DNA of 64,000 bases from Ecdyonurus torrentis. Lineage: Eukaryota > Arthropoda > Insecta > Ephemeroptera > Heptageniidae. Location: contig OX439131.1 in NCBI GenBank assembly GCA_949318235.1, positions 43,299,366 through 43,363,365 on the forward strand. Reading direction: 5' to 3'. The position numbers and the translations under genes are program-made. This document shows positions 12,310-64,000 of this stretch, one piece after another (position 1 is the first letter of the stretch; every line of letters begins with the position of its first letter). Under the pieces are notes generated by a model. It was not told where the DNA came from and made no database searches. It saw only the letters and a list, made by a program, of their open reading frames with translations.

Positions 12310-12546
12310 TTCGTTATATCGCAATCAAATTTTTGGGTAAGCTCAAAACGTACTTTATTTCATAAGGATCTATGGATTAGAAGCTGAGTAAAAATAGCTT
12401 GGGTAGCATAAGATGTTCGAAAACTCCTATTTTATCCCATGTTAAATTACATATTTTTCCAATCCATAGAATACAATTAAATTTGGTATGCATATTGTTT
12501 GAGCTAATTTTAACTGATCTTGAAATTTTGATTGCGATATAAGGAA
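12310..12546. repeat. inverted repeat, MITE-like
   Basis: TTCGTTATATCGCAATCAAA at the left is mirrored by TTGATTGCGATATAAGGAAC at the right; the inner block TCTATGGATT is mirrored too. Confidence 0.6.
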
Positions 12547-13735
12547 CAATTTCTGAGATAACAATAGTACACGTAAATGAGAGTATTTTGTTTAAAAGTT
12601 GGCGTAATGGTACACATTTCAAAGCATTTAATGAGTATAAAGTAGCTTTTACAGTGAATTCATACGAGAACGAGATTTTGCATAAAAAGAATTAATTTTA
12701 TTGTTGCAGTATTGAAATTTATATTTCCATTTTCAAAAATTTATTCGTAAACTCAAATTGTAAAAGCAACTCAAGAAGTAAAAGCTCAAGTTCAAAATTC
12801 CAGTCGTGAAACTGCTTTTTTTTTTTTTTTTTTTTTTTCATGATTATTTTTTGTGTAAAAAACGGATGATAAATATAAATTTTTTAAATGCAACATGTGC
12901 CATTAAAATCGTCTGCAGAACATTAAATTTCCACTTTTCCCAACCATATTATTAAGGGTTGCTGAATAATAATTTTATTGTTGAAAAGGAGAATTTGTTT
13001 TACTTCCTACAATAGCTTTTATAAATCACTCATTACGTCAACTTAAATGTGGTTTCTCTCTACCTTTTATAGTCTAACCAAAAATCAACCACACAAATGA
13101 GTTGTGAGTACTCATAGATTTTTTTTCAGTGTCAAAAATATGTACCAACCCACCCCCGTGTTCTATTTCTCATCCCCTCCTCTTTTCTCTCATTCTCAGG
13201 CCCCTTCACCTCAAAAGTAAATTATGCCAACTTTTTTTTTTTTGCACCAACTTGGGAACAATAGATCTGCTACTTTATATATTTGTTTTTACCATAGTAA
13301 AATGAGTAAAAAAAAAAATAATTATATAACTCTACTATAATGTTATATATAAAAAAAAACTTGTATAACAACGCTGTCAATTTTATTTATTTAAATTCAA
13401 ATACTTATTATAAAGATAAAAAGTCCATTAGAAAAGCTTTAAATAAAAAAAAATCAATCAGTTAAATTAATTTTTATATGTCTACTTGAATTAGAAAATG
13501 TTTTAAAAGTGGTTTTATGTTATGTACAAATCTAATTAAGAAAATGTAGAACAAAAAAATTATATTACAAAGAGACTACTAACAAGTTTCTTAATTACAG
13601 CAAGTGGAAACCAAAGTATTGACTGTTCGCCGCTACCGAGGATTATTTCTCGTTCTCCAGTCCCTATAGAAACATAATCCTTAAAGGCATAGATGACATA
13701 CAAAGTAAACTTTTCTATTGAAAGATTATAGCTTA

Positions 13736-14000
13736 ACATATCTAAAATCAACATTAATTTAACCGGACTCGTTGACTTTAATTATTTGTAAGTTACTGGT
13801 ATGGAGTCGCCTGTTTATGACGTCACAGCCTCTAAATGGCTGGCACACAAATTGCCGCAAAAGTTTTTCGCGGTAATTTGCGCTAGCCAATCAGAGGTCC
13901 AGGTGGCAGTGACGTCATTTACAGGTGACAACAACAACTTAGAAATCAGCGAGCCCGACCAAATCAATGTTAATTTTCAGGTATTAATTTTAAGATAATA
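13736..14000. mobile_element. diverged palindromic element related to family A
   Basis: AAATCAACATTAATT and CCGGACTCG at the left face CGAGCCCGACC and AATCAATGTTAATT at the right, with TTTATGACGTCAC mirrored near the centre. The 65-codon ORF at 13801 lies inside it and is not a gene. Confidence 0.65.
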
Positions 14001-14683
14001 CTCTTCCAGTAGACAATTTATTTTGTATGTTATCTATGCCTTTAATGTTAAGTGTGGTTTTGTTGAAACATCATACATTTGTCATGTTTAAAAGACTGGC
14101 GAACGTTAGAATAAAATGATTACCACTTTCTTACCAAGCTGTTAGACTTCTTTATGGTATGTCTTTTTGTAATACTCGCATTCTTAACATAAAATAATAA
14201 TAATAAAAAAAAAGGGCCTGTAAATTCAAAACTATGAATTCTGGTCAAGTTAATGCAAGTTGTGCATATAAAGACTGCATTTCATATTTTTGTCTTAATT
14301 TAAAAAAAAAAAAATACACTCACCAATTTATATAAAAAAAATAAAAAAAAATTAACAAAACATAAAAATCTATGACTCTTTTATATAATTTGTATATCTT
14401 AAATGATTTTTTCGTAAATAATTCACACTTAAAATTTCTTGATTGAAATTATTTATAATATATATATATATAAAAATGTAAAACTTATGGCGAGATTAAT
14501 TTATATAAAAACTAACTTTTAATAAAATTAATAAATTGTAAAATATATATAAGAATGAAAAACCACAAAATACTTGTAATTTTGAGTGTCATGTAAATAA
14601 AATGAAAATACTCGATAAAAGAGTTCAAGATACAAAATACATTTTTTTTCCTTCTTCAATAAATCCCATATTATATTAAAATC

Positions 14684-15143
14684 ATAGACAAGAGGAAACC
14701 ACAAGCATTTTATAACACAAAACTTGATGGGACTTACATAAATAACAGTGTCTCAAAACCCAACTGTAGCGCCGTAGCAGTGATCAGAAAAAATTGACTT
14801 ACAGTTTTTCATGCTCTGGGATCACATTTACATCATTAGTTTTGGAGATCCCATTGTGTGTTTCATCATTAAGGGAGTAGGTTACTGATCTTATATATCA
14901 AAAACTAAAAGTGTTTTGGGTCTAAATTTGGTGACATTTTGTAGCTAAGTGTCACACCTAGCCGTGATAAAAATTTCATGATGTTTGACCGTCCCGAAAA
15001 AAAGAAAAAAATTATTAAAATTAACATTGGGTCTTATGGATTGTCTCAAGCTGAAGTATCATTGTGACGAGAAAAGTTTGAGTCTAATGGCCGACGTTGG
15101 TCCCCTACTTCCTTAAAAAGAAATGTTTCATGTAGTCTAAGGC

Positions 15144-15147
<4 letters not shown>
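14684..15147 (+). mobile_element. dispersed repeat carrying a nested element
   Basis: Second copy of the 6545-6885 repeat, split by the TTAA-flanked insertion at 14873-15112. Confidence 0.68.
14873..15112. mobile_element. 240-bp TTAA-flanked nested MITE
   Basis: TTAA at 14869-14872 and 15113-15116; ends GGGAGTAGG and CCTACTTCC are inverted repeats. The related copy at 6545-6885 supplies the empty site, which supports a TTAA duplication. Confidence 0.85.
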
Positions 15148-15190
<43 letters not shown>

Positions 15191-15758
15191 AAATTTAATA
15201 TTTATTATTTTAAATCACTACAATATATTATTCTACATATTACAATGAAAAAAATTATCTTCTAATTATTTTACAATTTCACATTTAAGTACCTTACAAT
15301 CAAAGAATGGACAGAGAAAAAAATTACAATTTTTTTTAGACATCAGCACCATTTTATCAGCATTTTTTTAAAAATAGAATATATAACTAAAGCAAAAAAA
15401 GCATTATAATAAGACTATCAATTAAATAATTATTATTAAAATAATAATAAAAAAATATTAAATTATTAAAAAGAAAGAAAATTGCGAATTATACATAAAA
15501 GCAAGCAAAATAATAAACAATTAAAGCATTCACACAATTAAATACAAACTAAATTATTAATAATACAGATTGAGAAAAAGAGAGAGAGAAAAAAAAAGAA
15601 TAATAATGATGCTTATATAATAATTTCACTTGTATCTTTACCATTAAAATAAAATATTCATTTTAATGTCTTATTCAAGTGATGCAATATTTTTAACCAT
15701 TAAATTTCCATATAATCAAATAATTTATTGCATACATTGAAAATCCACGTGAACAGGC

Positions 15759-16214
15759 AATGAGGAAGGGGAATTGAATTTTTTTTTTTTTTTTTTTTGA
15801 GTTTATGATATTTTAAGAAAGAAAATATAAAAAATTTTGAGGCGCTATTTTTTTTTAGGACGATTGAAGCATGCGAAGTATTTTTAATTAATTTTTGAAA
15901 ATCGGCTACGAAAGCCTGTGACGTCATCAGTCCACTTTTTTCTCGGCAAATACTAATTGTTCGAGGTTCAGTAACCAGTTTAATGAAATCAGCTCGTCCT
16001 CAGGATTTCAAAAAAACTGACTACTTAACCTTCTACGGTCAATACTTTCCGAAATAAATGCCCAATTGATGACGTCACAGGCTTTTTAGTCAAAAATTAA
16101 TTAATAATGCTTCCCATGCTCCAATCGTTCTAAGAAAAAATAGAGAAATTTTTTAACGCTCTTTTCAAAAATGTCATAAAAAGTGGGGGTTAAAAAGAAT
16201 TCACCTTCCTCATT
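15759..16214. mobile_element. ~455-bp inverted-repeat element beside the fibrillin 3' end
   Basis: AATGAGGAAGG at the left, CCTTCCTCATT at the right; inner TGTGACGTCATCA mirrors TGATGACGTCACA, and GAAGCATG mirrors CATGCTCC approximately. Confidence 0.7.
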
Positions 16215-16976
16215 ATAGTGTTTTATTCATGGCAAAAAAAGTGACATTTTTTTTATAGTTAAACATTGAGATAAAGTATAACACAGATAAAACTAGATTT
16301 TCTCATCCATCAAAATCCATGCATTAATGAAACTTTTCCTTTTTTTTTTTTTTCTAATTTCTTTTTTCTTTTAATGCAAAGCTGCCTTTCAACCAAAAAA
16401 CAAAAACTTTTGACAAAAATCTATTTTTTTTTTTATTATTACTTAAATCAAGTATGAAAAATATAAATATATTTTTCAAATTTAACAAATAGAACACAAG
16501 AACTATATTATAATAATCCTATATATATAATTACAACTATTTTTTTTTATATTAAAAACAAACTTTCTAAAATGTAATGCAAATATTAAAAATACTAATT
16601 TACATTTGGATTAAAAATTATAACTATTTCTATATTTAACAAAATAATTAATAAGAAAAAATATTTAATTGCACAGCCAGTCAGGCATGAACAAAAACAA
16701 AACAAACAAAAAAATAAACACTTTTTTCACTAAAAAAAAAAAAAAAAAAAAAAAAAACTTTCTTCTTGCTTATTGAAACTTTTTGCAGTCACATATACAC
16801 TTTCATATAAATTCCACTGGAACTCAAAATTAGAACTGAGAAAAAAAAAATTATTACTACATATTTATAATATATGCGTAATTAATTGGCAGTGTTTAGT
16901 AGAGCAAAAGGCACTGTTGTGGTACAATATATTAAATAAAACGACAATTAATTATGTTATTGTTCATATACATTGC
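16215..16976 (-). other. fibrillin 3' flank / probable 3' UTR
   Basis: AT-rich, no ORF. A minus-strand AATAAA occurs at about 16432-16437, some 540 bases after the stop; a long A run (16733-16757) interrupts. The cleavage site cannot be fixed. Confidence 0.3.
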
Positions 16977-56163
<39,187 letters not shown>

Positions 56164-56284
56164 GTTGAGTCAGAGGCTGTAATCGGAACGCCTGCCACAG
56201 GGCATGTCAAAAAAATAAATAATAAAAACAAAAAACGGAAAAAAACAACACCAGAGATAGCGAGAGAGTGTGAGATAGAGAGAC

Positions 56285-56460
56285 AACGAGCGACTGACTG
56301 ACTTCTCTACGCCAAGCGCACGGGCTGACTAACTAACTGGCTGCTAGCTCACCACGGAGGAGATGATGAGTGCTGGCGCGCAGCATCCACGCCGTCCCCT
56401 CCCTCCCTCCCCCCGCGCTGCAACACTCACGTGACCTCGAGGACATAAGGGTGACAACCA
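56285..56460 (-). promoter_or_regulatory. fibrillin core promoter region, GC-rich, arthropod-type initiator
   Basis: About 130-300 bases before the ATG the sequence turns GC-rich. On the minus strand it holds tandem TCAGT motifs (around 56290-56303), the arthropod initiator consensus, and an 8-bp palindrome TCACGTGA (56427-56434) containing an E-box. Pyrimidine/purine tracts lie between. I see no clear TATA box at the expected distance. The exact start site is inferred. Confidence 0.5.
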
Positions 56461-57419
56461 GAGGGTGGTTAAATCATTCAAATCACATCAACTAAATAAT
56501 ATTAAATATGATGATTCTCGTATCAAAATATAAGAAAACAAAGGACATGGTTCAACAAATTGCCTACTTTACAGGAAATAAACATCATTTTCAGTTAACA
56601 TGAATTTGAAACGAATAATAATAGTTGCTCGATTTCCACTTAGGCTCAAAGGAAAGATTTGAGTCCACAACAGAAGTACGAAACTGTTGTGTTACATTTT
56701 TAGCACCAGTTTATTTGTTTGTCTCTAAAATATTGGTGCATGTTTGGAGACACTGCAAAGACGTCAGAGAACTGAGCAAACAAACACAGCTTGCTTTCCA
56801 TACAACCGAGTAACCTACGTCGAGAACACACGAGTATTAATTAAAATGAAATAATTACATGGCTGCAACTCAATACAATTAACTCATGCAGTTAGAGAAT
56901 ATCAATTTATTTATTTTTACGATCATCTCAATGAAGTATTCTATATTACGATATAATATCCAACGGGGTTTCCATACGCGGACAAAAATAAAGACATAAT
57001 AAATATATGAGAGCACATTTTCATCAACTTTTATGCTATACTGCATAATAACTATGTTGAATAGCATAAATATTATTATTATTTATTCTGTTCTAGTTCA
57101 GCAACGGTTATGCACCATAAATTACGATTCTTTTCTGTACAGTATACACACACGATACACGATACTAATATGTTACCATATTCACTAAAAAATGCACTAA
57201 TATTGCACTAAATTTACAAAGTTATTCTTTATGAGAAAAATATGTACTGAATTTAAATGTTAAAAATATAATACCACAGTCCTTTGTTCACTTGACTAAC
57301 ACGTATACAAATTCTTTACTGTATATTTAAGCTTCAAGTATATATTTATCTCAGTAAATTGAATAGTAAATTCAGGCATGATAGAGTGTACACTGTACAG
57401 TCAATTTACCCAGAATTGT

Positions 57420-57755
57420 TTGCCATTCAAAATGTCACTAATCATATCGTGAATAGTCTCTATACACATGCATATAACAAATTCTAATGCAAAGCTAAAA
57501 TTATTCAAAATTCGATACTACGTATAGAGATTACGCATTTAAAATTATGCCTCTCTACCAGTGAGTGCAGTGTACTTACTTATACTATACCAGTGCATGA
57601 GTACTGTCTATAATGAAATGGGTAGAGAGTATGCTGTAATATTTACAGAGAACCCATCATTCTCATCATATACTTGATATAATATACGAGATTAAAATTT
57701 TATTAAAAATACACTCGTATTTTGACGCACAATCAAAGCATTTCGTACAGTCGAC
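57420..57755 (+). repeat. dispersed repeat shared with 45270-45625
   Basis: Second copy, about as diverged internally as expected for an old element. It keeps the same 3' block TTTTGACGCACAATCAAAGC. Confidence 0.75.
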
Positions 57756-58313
57756 ACATTTGTGCGTTGAGAGTAAACATTTCTCTTCCTACTTTTTTAT
57801 ATTAAATTATGCATTTTTTTCCAGCAAAGGATTTTCTATTAATTTTGGACTCCATATATATTTTGGAGTAAAAAAAAAAAAAAAAAAAAAAAAACTCTCA
57901 ATTTGTTCCACACACTATAATATAGCAAGGTATGTATTTGGTATATTATAAGATTCAAAGATCGAGAAGATGTATGAAGAAACAGGAAGCCCCCATAGCC
58001 CCGAGTGAACCTGATAACAAGATAACAGCAGCGATGCTGCACAGAGTTTTTAAGTAAACAGCAGTAAATACCTACACTATAAAGAGCGTGTGATTATGCG
58101 TGCATACATCACACATATATACGCCCATATAACGATGTGATATTATGCTAAATGCGAATATGAGAGACTAAAAACGACAAAAGAACTACACTGCTAAAAA
58201 TTTTTATATATCTTAGAAATTTTTTTACCCTTGGCCATAACTGCACGTCAGAAATAATAATACGTAACTACAACAATTTAAACAAATAAATTTAACTAAA
58301 TTTATTTAATCGC

Positions 58314-58622
58314 TATAGAGTTGTTTCATTCATGTTAAAGTCGACGTCATATGGGTATATTAAATAACATTGGCCGGTATAGGAAAATGGCACATTTTGC
58401 CAGTTTAAAAATACTTTTTTTTTTTTTTTGAGAACATTGATGCTGTTAACAGGTTGAATAAGTGATACCTCAAGAATGCAAGAAAAATAATAATAACCAA
58501 AAACTAATTTTCCAAAGAAAGTAGCCAAAAACTACGTTTGTCCTATGCTGAGCAATGTTATTCATTGCTCAAGAAGAGCATTGAAAAGCACTCAGAATGA
58601 CGTCATGCGTACACACCCTATA
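58314..58622 (+). mobile_element. 309-bp TA-flanked MITE, copy 2
   Basis: TATAGAG...ACCCTATAG ends; same body as 62902-63210. Confidence 0.85.
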
Positions 58623-59405
58623 GAATCTTAGTCAAACATCATTTTTTTTTCAGTTTACATGAATATAAAATAAAAAGGTCCATTGACTTTTTATATTTCA
58701 TCAAAACTTCATTAATAAATCCGTTCTCTTATAGAATCAAATTTCTATTATATCTAAGTTTCTCTCTGCATATATTGCGGAAAGAATAAAGCTAACGAGC
58801 TAATGGAAATAAAGTCGTTTTAAATAAATCAAGGAACAGAAAAACAAAGTGTTTTTTGTGACCTGATGATTAAGAAATAAAAAGTCATTAAAAACTTTAG
58901 TTAATTTAATATTATATTTGGAGGAGATATTATTAACACATGCTGGATAGCTTCATATATATTTATACAAAACTTCCTCATTCCTATAATTTAAAATTAT
59001 AATTTAGTTTAAAACAGTTAAGTTCATTACTATTTTTTTTTATTACGATTTCTGTTCATAATCGTGTTTCATGATTTTTTTTTTTACTGGAATGTTAACC
59101 GCCCTCTTATCAAAGTGGTGTATCTTGTTTGAGAGCAAAAGGAAGAAACGATTCAGTCATTGCGAAATGTGATATGCACTCGTCAAATTTATAAATAGAT
59201 TTAGTTTCTTAAACAGAACGAGTGCTTTATAGTTAAAGTGATCAATTTATATAATTTATAAAAATTAAAAATTTAAGCACTCATTACTATATAAATAAAA
59301 TAATAAATTATTGGGGGGGGGGGGGGGGAGGGGAGGGAAAAAATTTAATATACTGAACTGCATGCATAATATTTATGGTGCACAAAATACTTTCTGCCAA
59401 ATTGC

Positions 59406-59733
59406 TTAAAGGCGTAGAACACCTTTAACAAAAAAACATTTCTAATAGCCTATACATACCTATAAATATCAATATTTATTTAGCCAGAGTCGTTGATTTC
59501 TATCTTATTTTCTATTCACATAATAGCAGATGCGGGTTTATGACGTCATAGCTTGCCTATTTCCGCGCGCGTGGACCAGTGAGCTGTGACGTCATAAACC
59601 CGCATCTGCCATTTCGTGAATGAAAAATAAATTAGAAATAAAAAATAACTCCAGCCAAATCAACGTTGATATTTAGGTACATGTTATGATATTAGGTAAG
59701 TTTTTTTTTGTTAAAAGTGTTCCTCGCCTTTAA
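59406..59733. mobile_element. TTAA-flanked palindromic MITE, family A copy 3
   Basis: 328 bp, TTAA at both ends, TTTATGACGTCA and its complement on facing arms. Confidence 0.9.
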
Positions 59734-60265
59734 AGTTTTATAATACTAAACATTCCCCACTTTAAATTTATTGCATTAAACTTACTTCTATTAGAAAATC
59801 ATTTTAAAACACTTGAAGTTGTTATATAATTGACGTAATATAATAGTTGATATAATTATTATAAAATAATTATAATTAATATATTTTACTTTTTTTTTAT
59901 ATTTATAATAAAGTTGTATTTTAAAATCTGCATCATATAAAGTTTCATTTTATAATGCAATTAAGTTTTTCTTGATAAATTTATTATATAAAATTTACAT
60001 ATTATATTATTTTTAAATAATTACGAAACATATAAACTGATTTATGAGTATATATAAAGGAAATGAACAAAAAATAGAATGAACTTTTAATATATAAAAT
60101 TTTGCTTTTACTTTACAAGTTGACGTTATATACATGATGATGAAATTATAATTATACAATAGAAATTCTTAAGTGTCATGAAATGTAAATTAAAACCATT
60201 AATATTTTTCTTTCTATTTTATACTTTGACTGCACCTGAAATCATGTATATTAATATTCATAATA

Positions 60266-60277
60266 TAGAGAAGAGAG

Positions 60278-60360
<83 letters not shown>
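60266..60360. repeat. (GA)n microsatellite with GATA interruption
   Basis: About 95 bp of GA, with two GATA units near the left end. Confidence 0.95.
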
Positions 60361-60873
60361 CAAGTGCAGTAGCAAACCACAGAGCATTATATTTATATTA
60401 TATGATAGAAGAAGCTGCAGGCAACACACAACCGTAAATCTCACCACAATTATCAACGTTCGGTTACACACATGATATGTGCCATCAACCTTTTCAACTT
60501 TATTTACTTACTTTATTTATTATTATTATTATTATTATTTTTTATTTATCACTTTTTCTTTTCTTTTATACTTTATAATTATTATTTATTGCACTTCTTA
60601 AAGAGATTTCTTTTTTCTTGTCATGTATTTTATGTTGTATGTAAATGATAAAACATAAAATTTTATATTGTAAAAAAAAAATATTGGAATAAATTATTTA
60701 ATGGGGCTTACGTAGCCTGCTATAGCCATTCTCTCACAGGTTTGAGAAAAGGCAAGGGATTCTTTAATTCCCTTTCTTAATGAGGCACATTTTTTTTTTA
60801 ACTTTAACCTTTTATGTTTATTATTTTTTGGTGAAAACTACTGTATCAAGGCTGGAAAATTTAAATCAGAGAT

Positions 60874-60908
<35 letters not shown>

Positions 60909-60968
60909 ATTAACACAACCAAGAATTTTTGCTATATTGGAACTAGGAAGTTCAAAGGACAATATAAT

Positions 60969-61306
60969 TTAAAGACATAAAAGACTTACTTTTTTTTTTT
61001 ATCATTTATAATATTAGGATAATGATTCATGTATCTTATTATCCATAAATGAGACATGCGTACACGTTGATTTTGTATTTATTTTCATTTTGACGGTTTA
61101 TCTTTGTGACTTAATTATCTATTTTATAACTTGACTCTTCCTCATCATCAGCCAATCAGATTCAATTTATAAATTCAAAATATAGTGACGTCAGATCAGT
61201 GATAACTCAACCGTCAAAATGAAAATAAATACAAAATCAACGTGTTATATATTATATTATAACATTATATAAACCATAAAAAAAGTAAGTTTATTATGCA
61301 TTTTAA
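60969..61306. mobile_element. TTAA-flanked palindromic element, family B copy 2
   Basis: 338 bp. TTGATTTTGTATTTATTTTC and TTTTGACGGTT are mirrored; TGACGTCA on one arm. Diverged from 11698-12138. Confidence 0.75.
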
Positions 61307-61864
61307 TATATCTTGCGTATTTTATGAAGATATCTTTATTCATCTCATTCATTTATTCTTTAAACTAGATTGATGAATGAGAATAAATATGACAGTGAAT
61401 TGTTCAGTTATTTTTAATTGCCTCTAATATCGTGAATAATACTCATTCATACAATTAACAAAAATGCGGATATTTCATAAGAAATTAATTGACAATTATC
61501 ATTTCTTCGATAACAAGGAAGTACAGTATTATTTATTTTTAACTAGGAGTGACAGATCATGAAGGAATTTTTTTTTTACCATTTTTACTTATACTGTATA
61601 GAGATATTAAAAATAAAATAACGCAGTTTAAAAATCTCGTAAAAAAATTAATTTCCAAACAGTATTACGGTGTTTAAAATTATTTTCATGAAAATACATA
61701 AAATTGTTAGTGAAAATGTGTAAGAGCTTATTAAATATGAAGATCTGAAAAATAATTCTGGACCTACTGAGCTATAAATATTTTAAGTTATTTGTTTAGA
61801 TTATAATTAGAAAATTTTGACGAGACGCACGTAGTGTAACATACTATAATGATGTGATGTTACT

Positions 61865-62130
61865 TTAAAGGCGTAGAACAAATTGAACTATAATATCCTA
61901 AAATACCTATATCAACGTTTATTTGGCCGGAGTCATTGATTTCTAATTTATTTTCGATTCGAGAAATGGCAGATGCGGGTTTATGACGTCACAGCTCACT
62001 GGTCCAGGCACGTGGAAACAGGTAAGGTGTGACGTCATAAACCCGCATCATTTCTTGAATGGAAAATAAATTAGATGACTCCGGCCAAATCAACGTTGAT
62101 ATTTAGATATATTAGGATATAAGAACTTCA
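61865..62130. mobile_element. family A copy 4, truncated at the right end
   Basis: Left TTAAAGGCGTAGAACA intact; both TGACGTCA arms present; the right arm breaks off after TTAGGATATAAGAAC without the terminal GCCTTTAA. Confidence 0.82.
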
Positions 62131-62901
62131 AACTACCAATGCTGTCTAATTAATATAAATAAAAAAAATCAATAATTGATAACAATATAAATTAAATAAT
62201 ATCGGTAGAAAGAACTACCACTGACAGTAAAAGAGATGCATAATAGTGAACAATATTCAGTATAACTTACATGTAAAATAAGAAGTGAGGGTGGATACAT
62301 ATACAACAAAAAGAGGTCATATCATAAGAGTAGAGTGTTTGCCTTTATACTTTGATAAGGAGGACCTACCTAATATCTGCATTATATTATATTATTACAG
62401 CATGCATATACTGTATATATAAAAAAAAGTAAGCAAAGCAAGAAGGCGTTCCCACGTTATATTCACTTCTTCTTCTTATGATTTATGTTATAACAAACGC
62501 AATATAAACTAAAACTCGACGACTATACGTTCCAAGCCAGTGCACGAAAAAATAATGCTCCTCATATATATATATATATAATAGTAAACATTATACATTC
62601 AAACACCGTGTAAAAACTCATCATTATATAATATATAAAACTTCAAGGGCGTCAAATTTAATTATAAAAATATATAACAATTTTCCCATAAAAAAAGTTT
62701 AATAACTTAATTTTGTTATATACTTCGTGCTCTTTTGTTATATATTTGATAGAGATCTTGTTGTAAAATAATTTTTACACCTGAATATTAATGGTATCAA
62801 AGTGGACTATTTTCATCACACTGAACTCATTAGGTAAATTAGAGTACTTACAAGGAGATCTAAGGACGCATAATACCCCTTTTTTAGCATTTTTTTTTAA
62901 A

Positions 62902-63210
62902 TATAGGGTGGTTTCATTCATGTTAAAGTCGACGTCATAAGAGAGTACTAAATAACATTGGCTGGTATAGGAAAATGGTACATTTTGCCAGTTTAAAAAT
63001 ACTTCGCGATTTTTTTGTGAGCATTGATGCTGTTAACAGGTTGAATTAGTACCTCAAGTATGCCAGAAAAATAATAATAAGCAAAAAAATAGCTTATTTC
63101 CAAAGAAAATAGCCAAAAACTATGTTTGCCCTATACTGAGCAATGTTATTCATTACTCAAGTTGAGCATCGAAAAGCACTCAGAATGACGTCATGCGCAC
63201 ACACCCTATA
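62902..63210 (+). mobile_element. 309-bp TA-flanked MITE, copy 3
   Basis: TATAGGGTGG at the left and ACACCCTATA at the right are the best preserved ends of this family. Confidence 0.87.
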
Positions 63211-63304
63211 CAGTATATTAAAAAAAAAAAAAAAAAAAATACAGTGAATTTTGAAAAAAACTGATAAATACCAAAATATAGTAAATTTTTATTTGTGGGG
63301 AGGA

Positions 63305-63336
<32 letters not shown>

Positions 63337-63841
63337 GGCATTATTTATGATGGTTCAAGCGTTTCAAAATTCAATAAAAAATAAACTATTGTATTGACCG
63401 TTATAGCAGTTCATATAACAATATTATGTCAATATATTCTTTTTGCTATAGTTTCATACAGTATCACTATTAACCACGATTGCTGAAATAATAAATATTA
63501 GTACTCTGCTTTTGCTTTCTTTATCCCATGCATTTATTTCACTACTTTTCTCATTGCATCTACATATAATTTATTATATTTATATGTTATAATATGTTTT
63601 TTGTATTATACATAATATGTAACTATAGGTCTATATATAATTACACCATGTACTGTGTTTTATTTTTCAATTTTTATTACCACAAATGTGTGTTTACTCT
63701 CAAGTTATTATTATTATTTTCTTGTTGGGGTTAAATGTAAGAGTGGTCCAGACGTGTTTTTAGGCCTCAACCTAATCCTTTCAAAAATAGTTGTTTGTTT
63801 CTCCTTGACGCTTATATTTAATTAAGCTATTAATAATAATA

Positions 63842-63844
<3 letters not shown>

Positions 63845-63876
<32 letters not shown>

Positions 63877-64000
63877 GCCATATTGTGTTATTGTGCTACA
63901 CTCATCCCAGTCCAAGACAAGACATTGTCTTATCGACAGGTAAGGACTTTCCAATTAATGGAAAAACACACACGGCCCGTCCACGGCCAAAGTTCACAGC
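63845..64000 (-). mobile_element. SINE-like element, truncated by the window end
   Basis: On the minus strand: GGACTGGGATGAGTGTAGCA, CAATAACACAATATGGCCAGC, then 28 As. Shares its 3' block with 7384-7466. A poly(A) end and no terminal repeats fit a retroposon; the 5' part is outside. Confidence 0.5.

Larger units (their letters stand above)
56461..64000. other. intergenic region upstream of fibrillin
   Basis: No gene found on either strand. It contains the elements listed individually, a G run at 59314-59330 and a GA microsatellite. Confidence 0.7.

Noticed and set aside
13801..13998. 65-codon ORF
   Set aside because: It lies inside an inverted-repeat element and has no family features.

Overview
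The window is nuclear DNA of an animal, most likely an arthropod. It is AT-rich and heavily loaded with microsatellites, homopolymer runs and small palindromic transposons. Two protein genes can be supported. The arthropod call rests on a Spatzle-type cystine-knot ligand on the + strand and on TCAGT initiator-like motifs upstream of the second gene. It is an inference; crustacean, chelicerate and myriapod cannot be separated from sequence alone.

Layout. 1-4416: AT-rich flank with repeats and no gene I can support. 4417-11328 (+): the 3' part of a Spatzle-like gene, two exons joined by a 6.2 kb intron full of repeats. 11329-16976: intergenic space between two convergent genes, almost wholly built from inverted-repeat elements. 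16977-56163 (-): a complete fibrillin gene. I reconstructed 53 coding exons by matching splice sites and phases; they join into one frame of 8766 nt (2922 codons, 2921 residues plus stop). 56164-64000: GC-rich 5' UTR/promoter (to about 56460), then repeat-rich intergenic DNA.

The fibrillin carries signal peptide, FUN domain, EGF1-3, hybrid 1, cbEGF1-2, TB1, EGF4, five cbEGFs, TB2, three cbEGFs, hybrid 2, one cbEGF, TB3, twelve cbEGFs, TB4, two, TB5, seven, TB6, five, TB7, seven, then a Gly/Asn-rich tail, a furin site (RHRR) and a C-terminal propeptide matching vertebrate asprosin. Only the TB1-TB2 block departs from the human fibrillin-1 order, by one extra cbEGF. Other departures: no N-terminal furin site, a TB2 with nine cysteines, a hybrid 2 with ten, no proline-rich segment after TB1 and no RGD.

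The non-coding DNA holds at least eight small element families. Several are flanked by TTAA (piggyBac-like), one by TA. Several unrelated families carry the CRE-like palindrome TGACGTCA, which occurs about 18 times here. I found no new enzyme system, CRISPR array, rRNA or tRNA gene. The most interesting points are the fibrillin domain changes, its asprosin-like tail, and the shared TGACGTCA motif.
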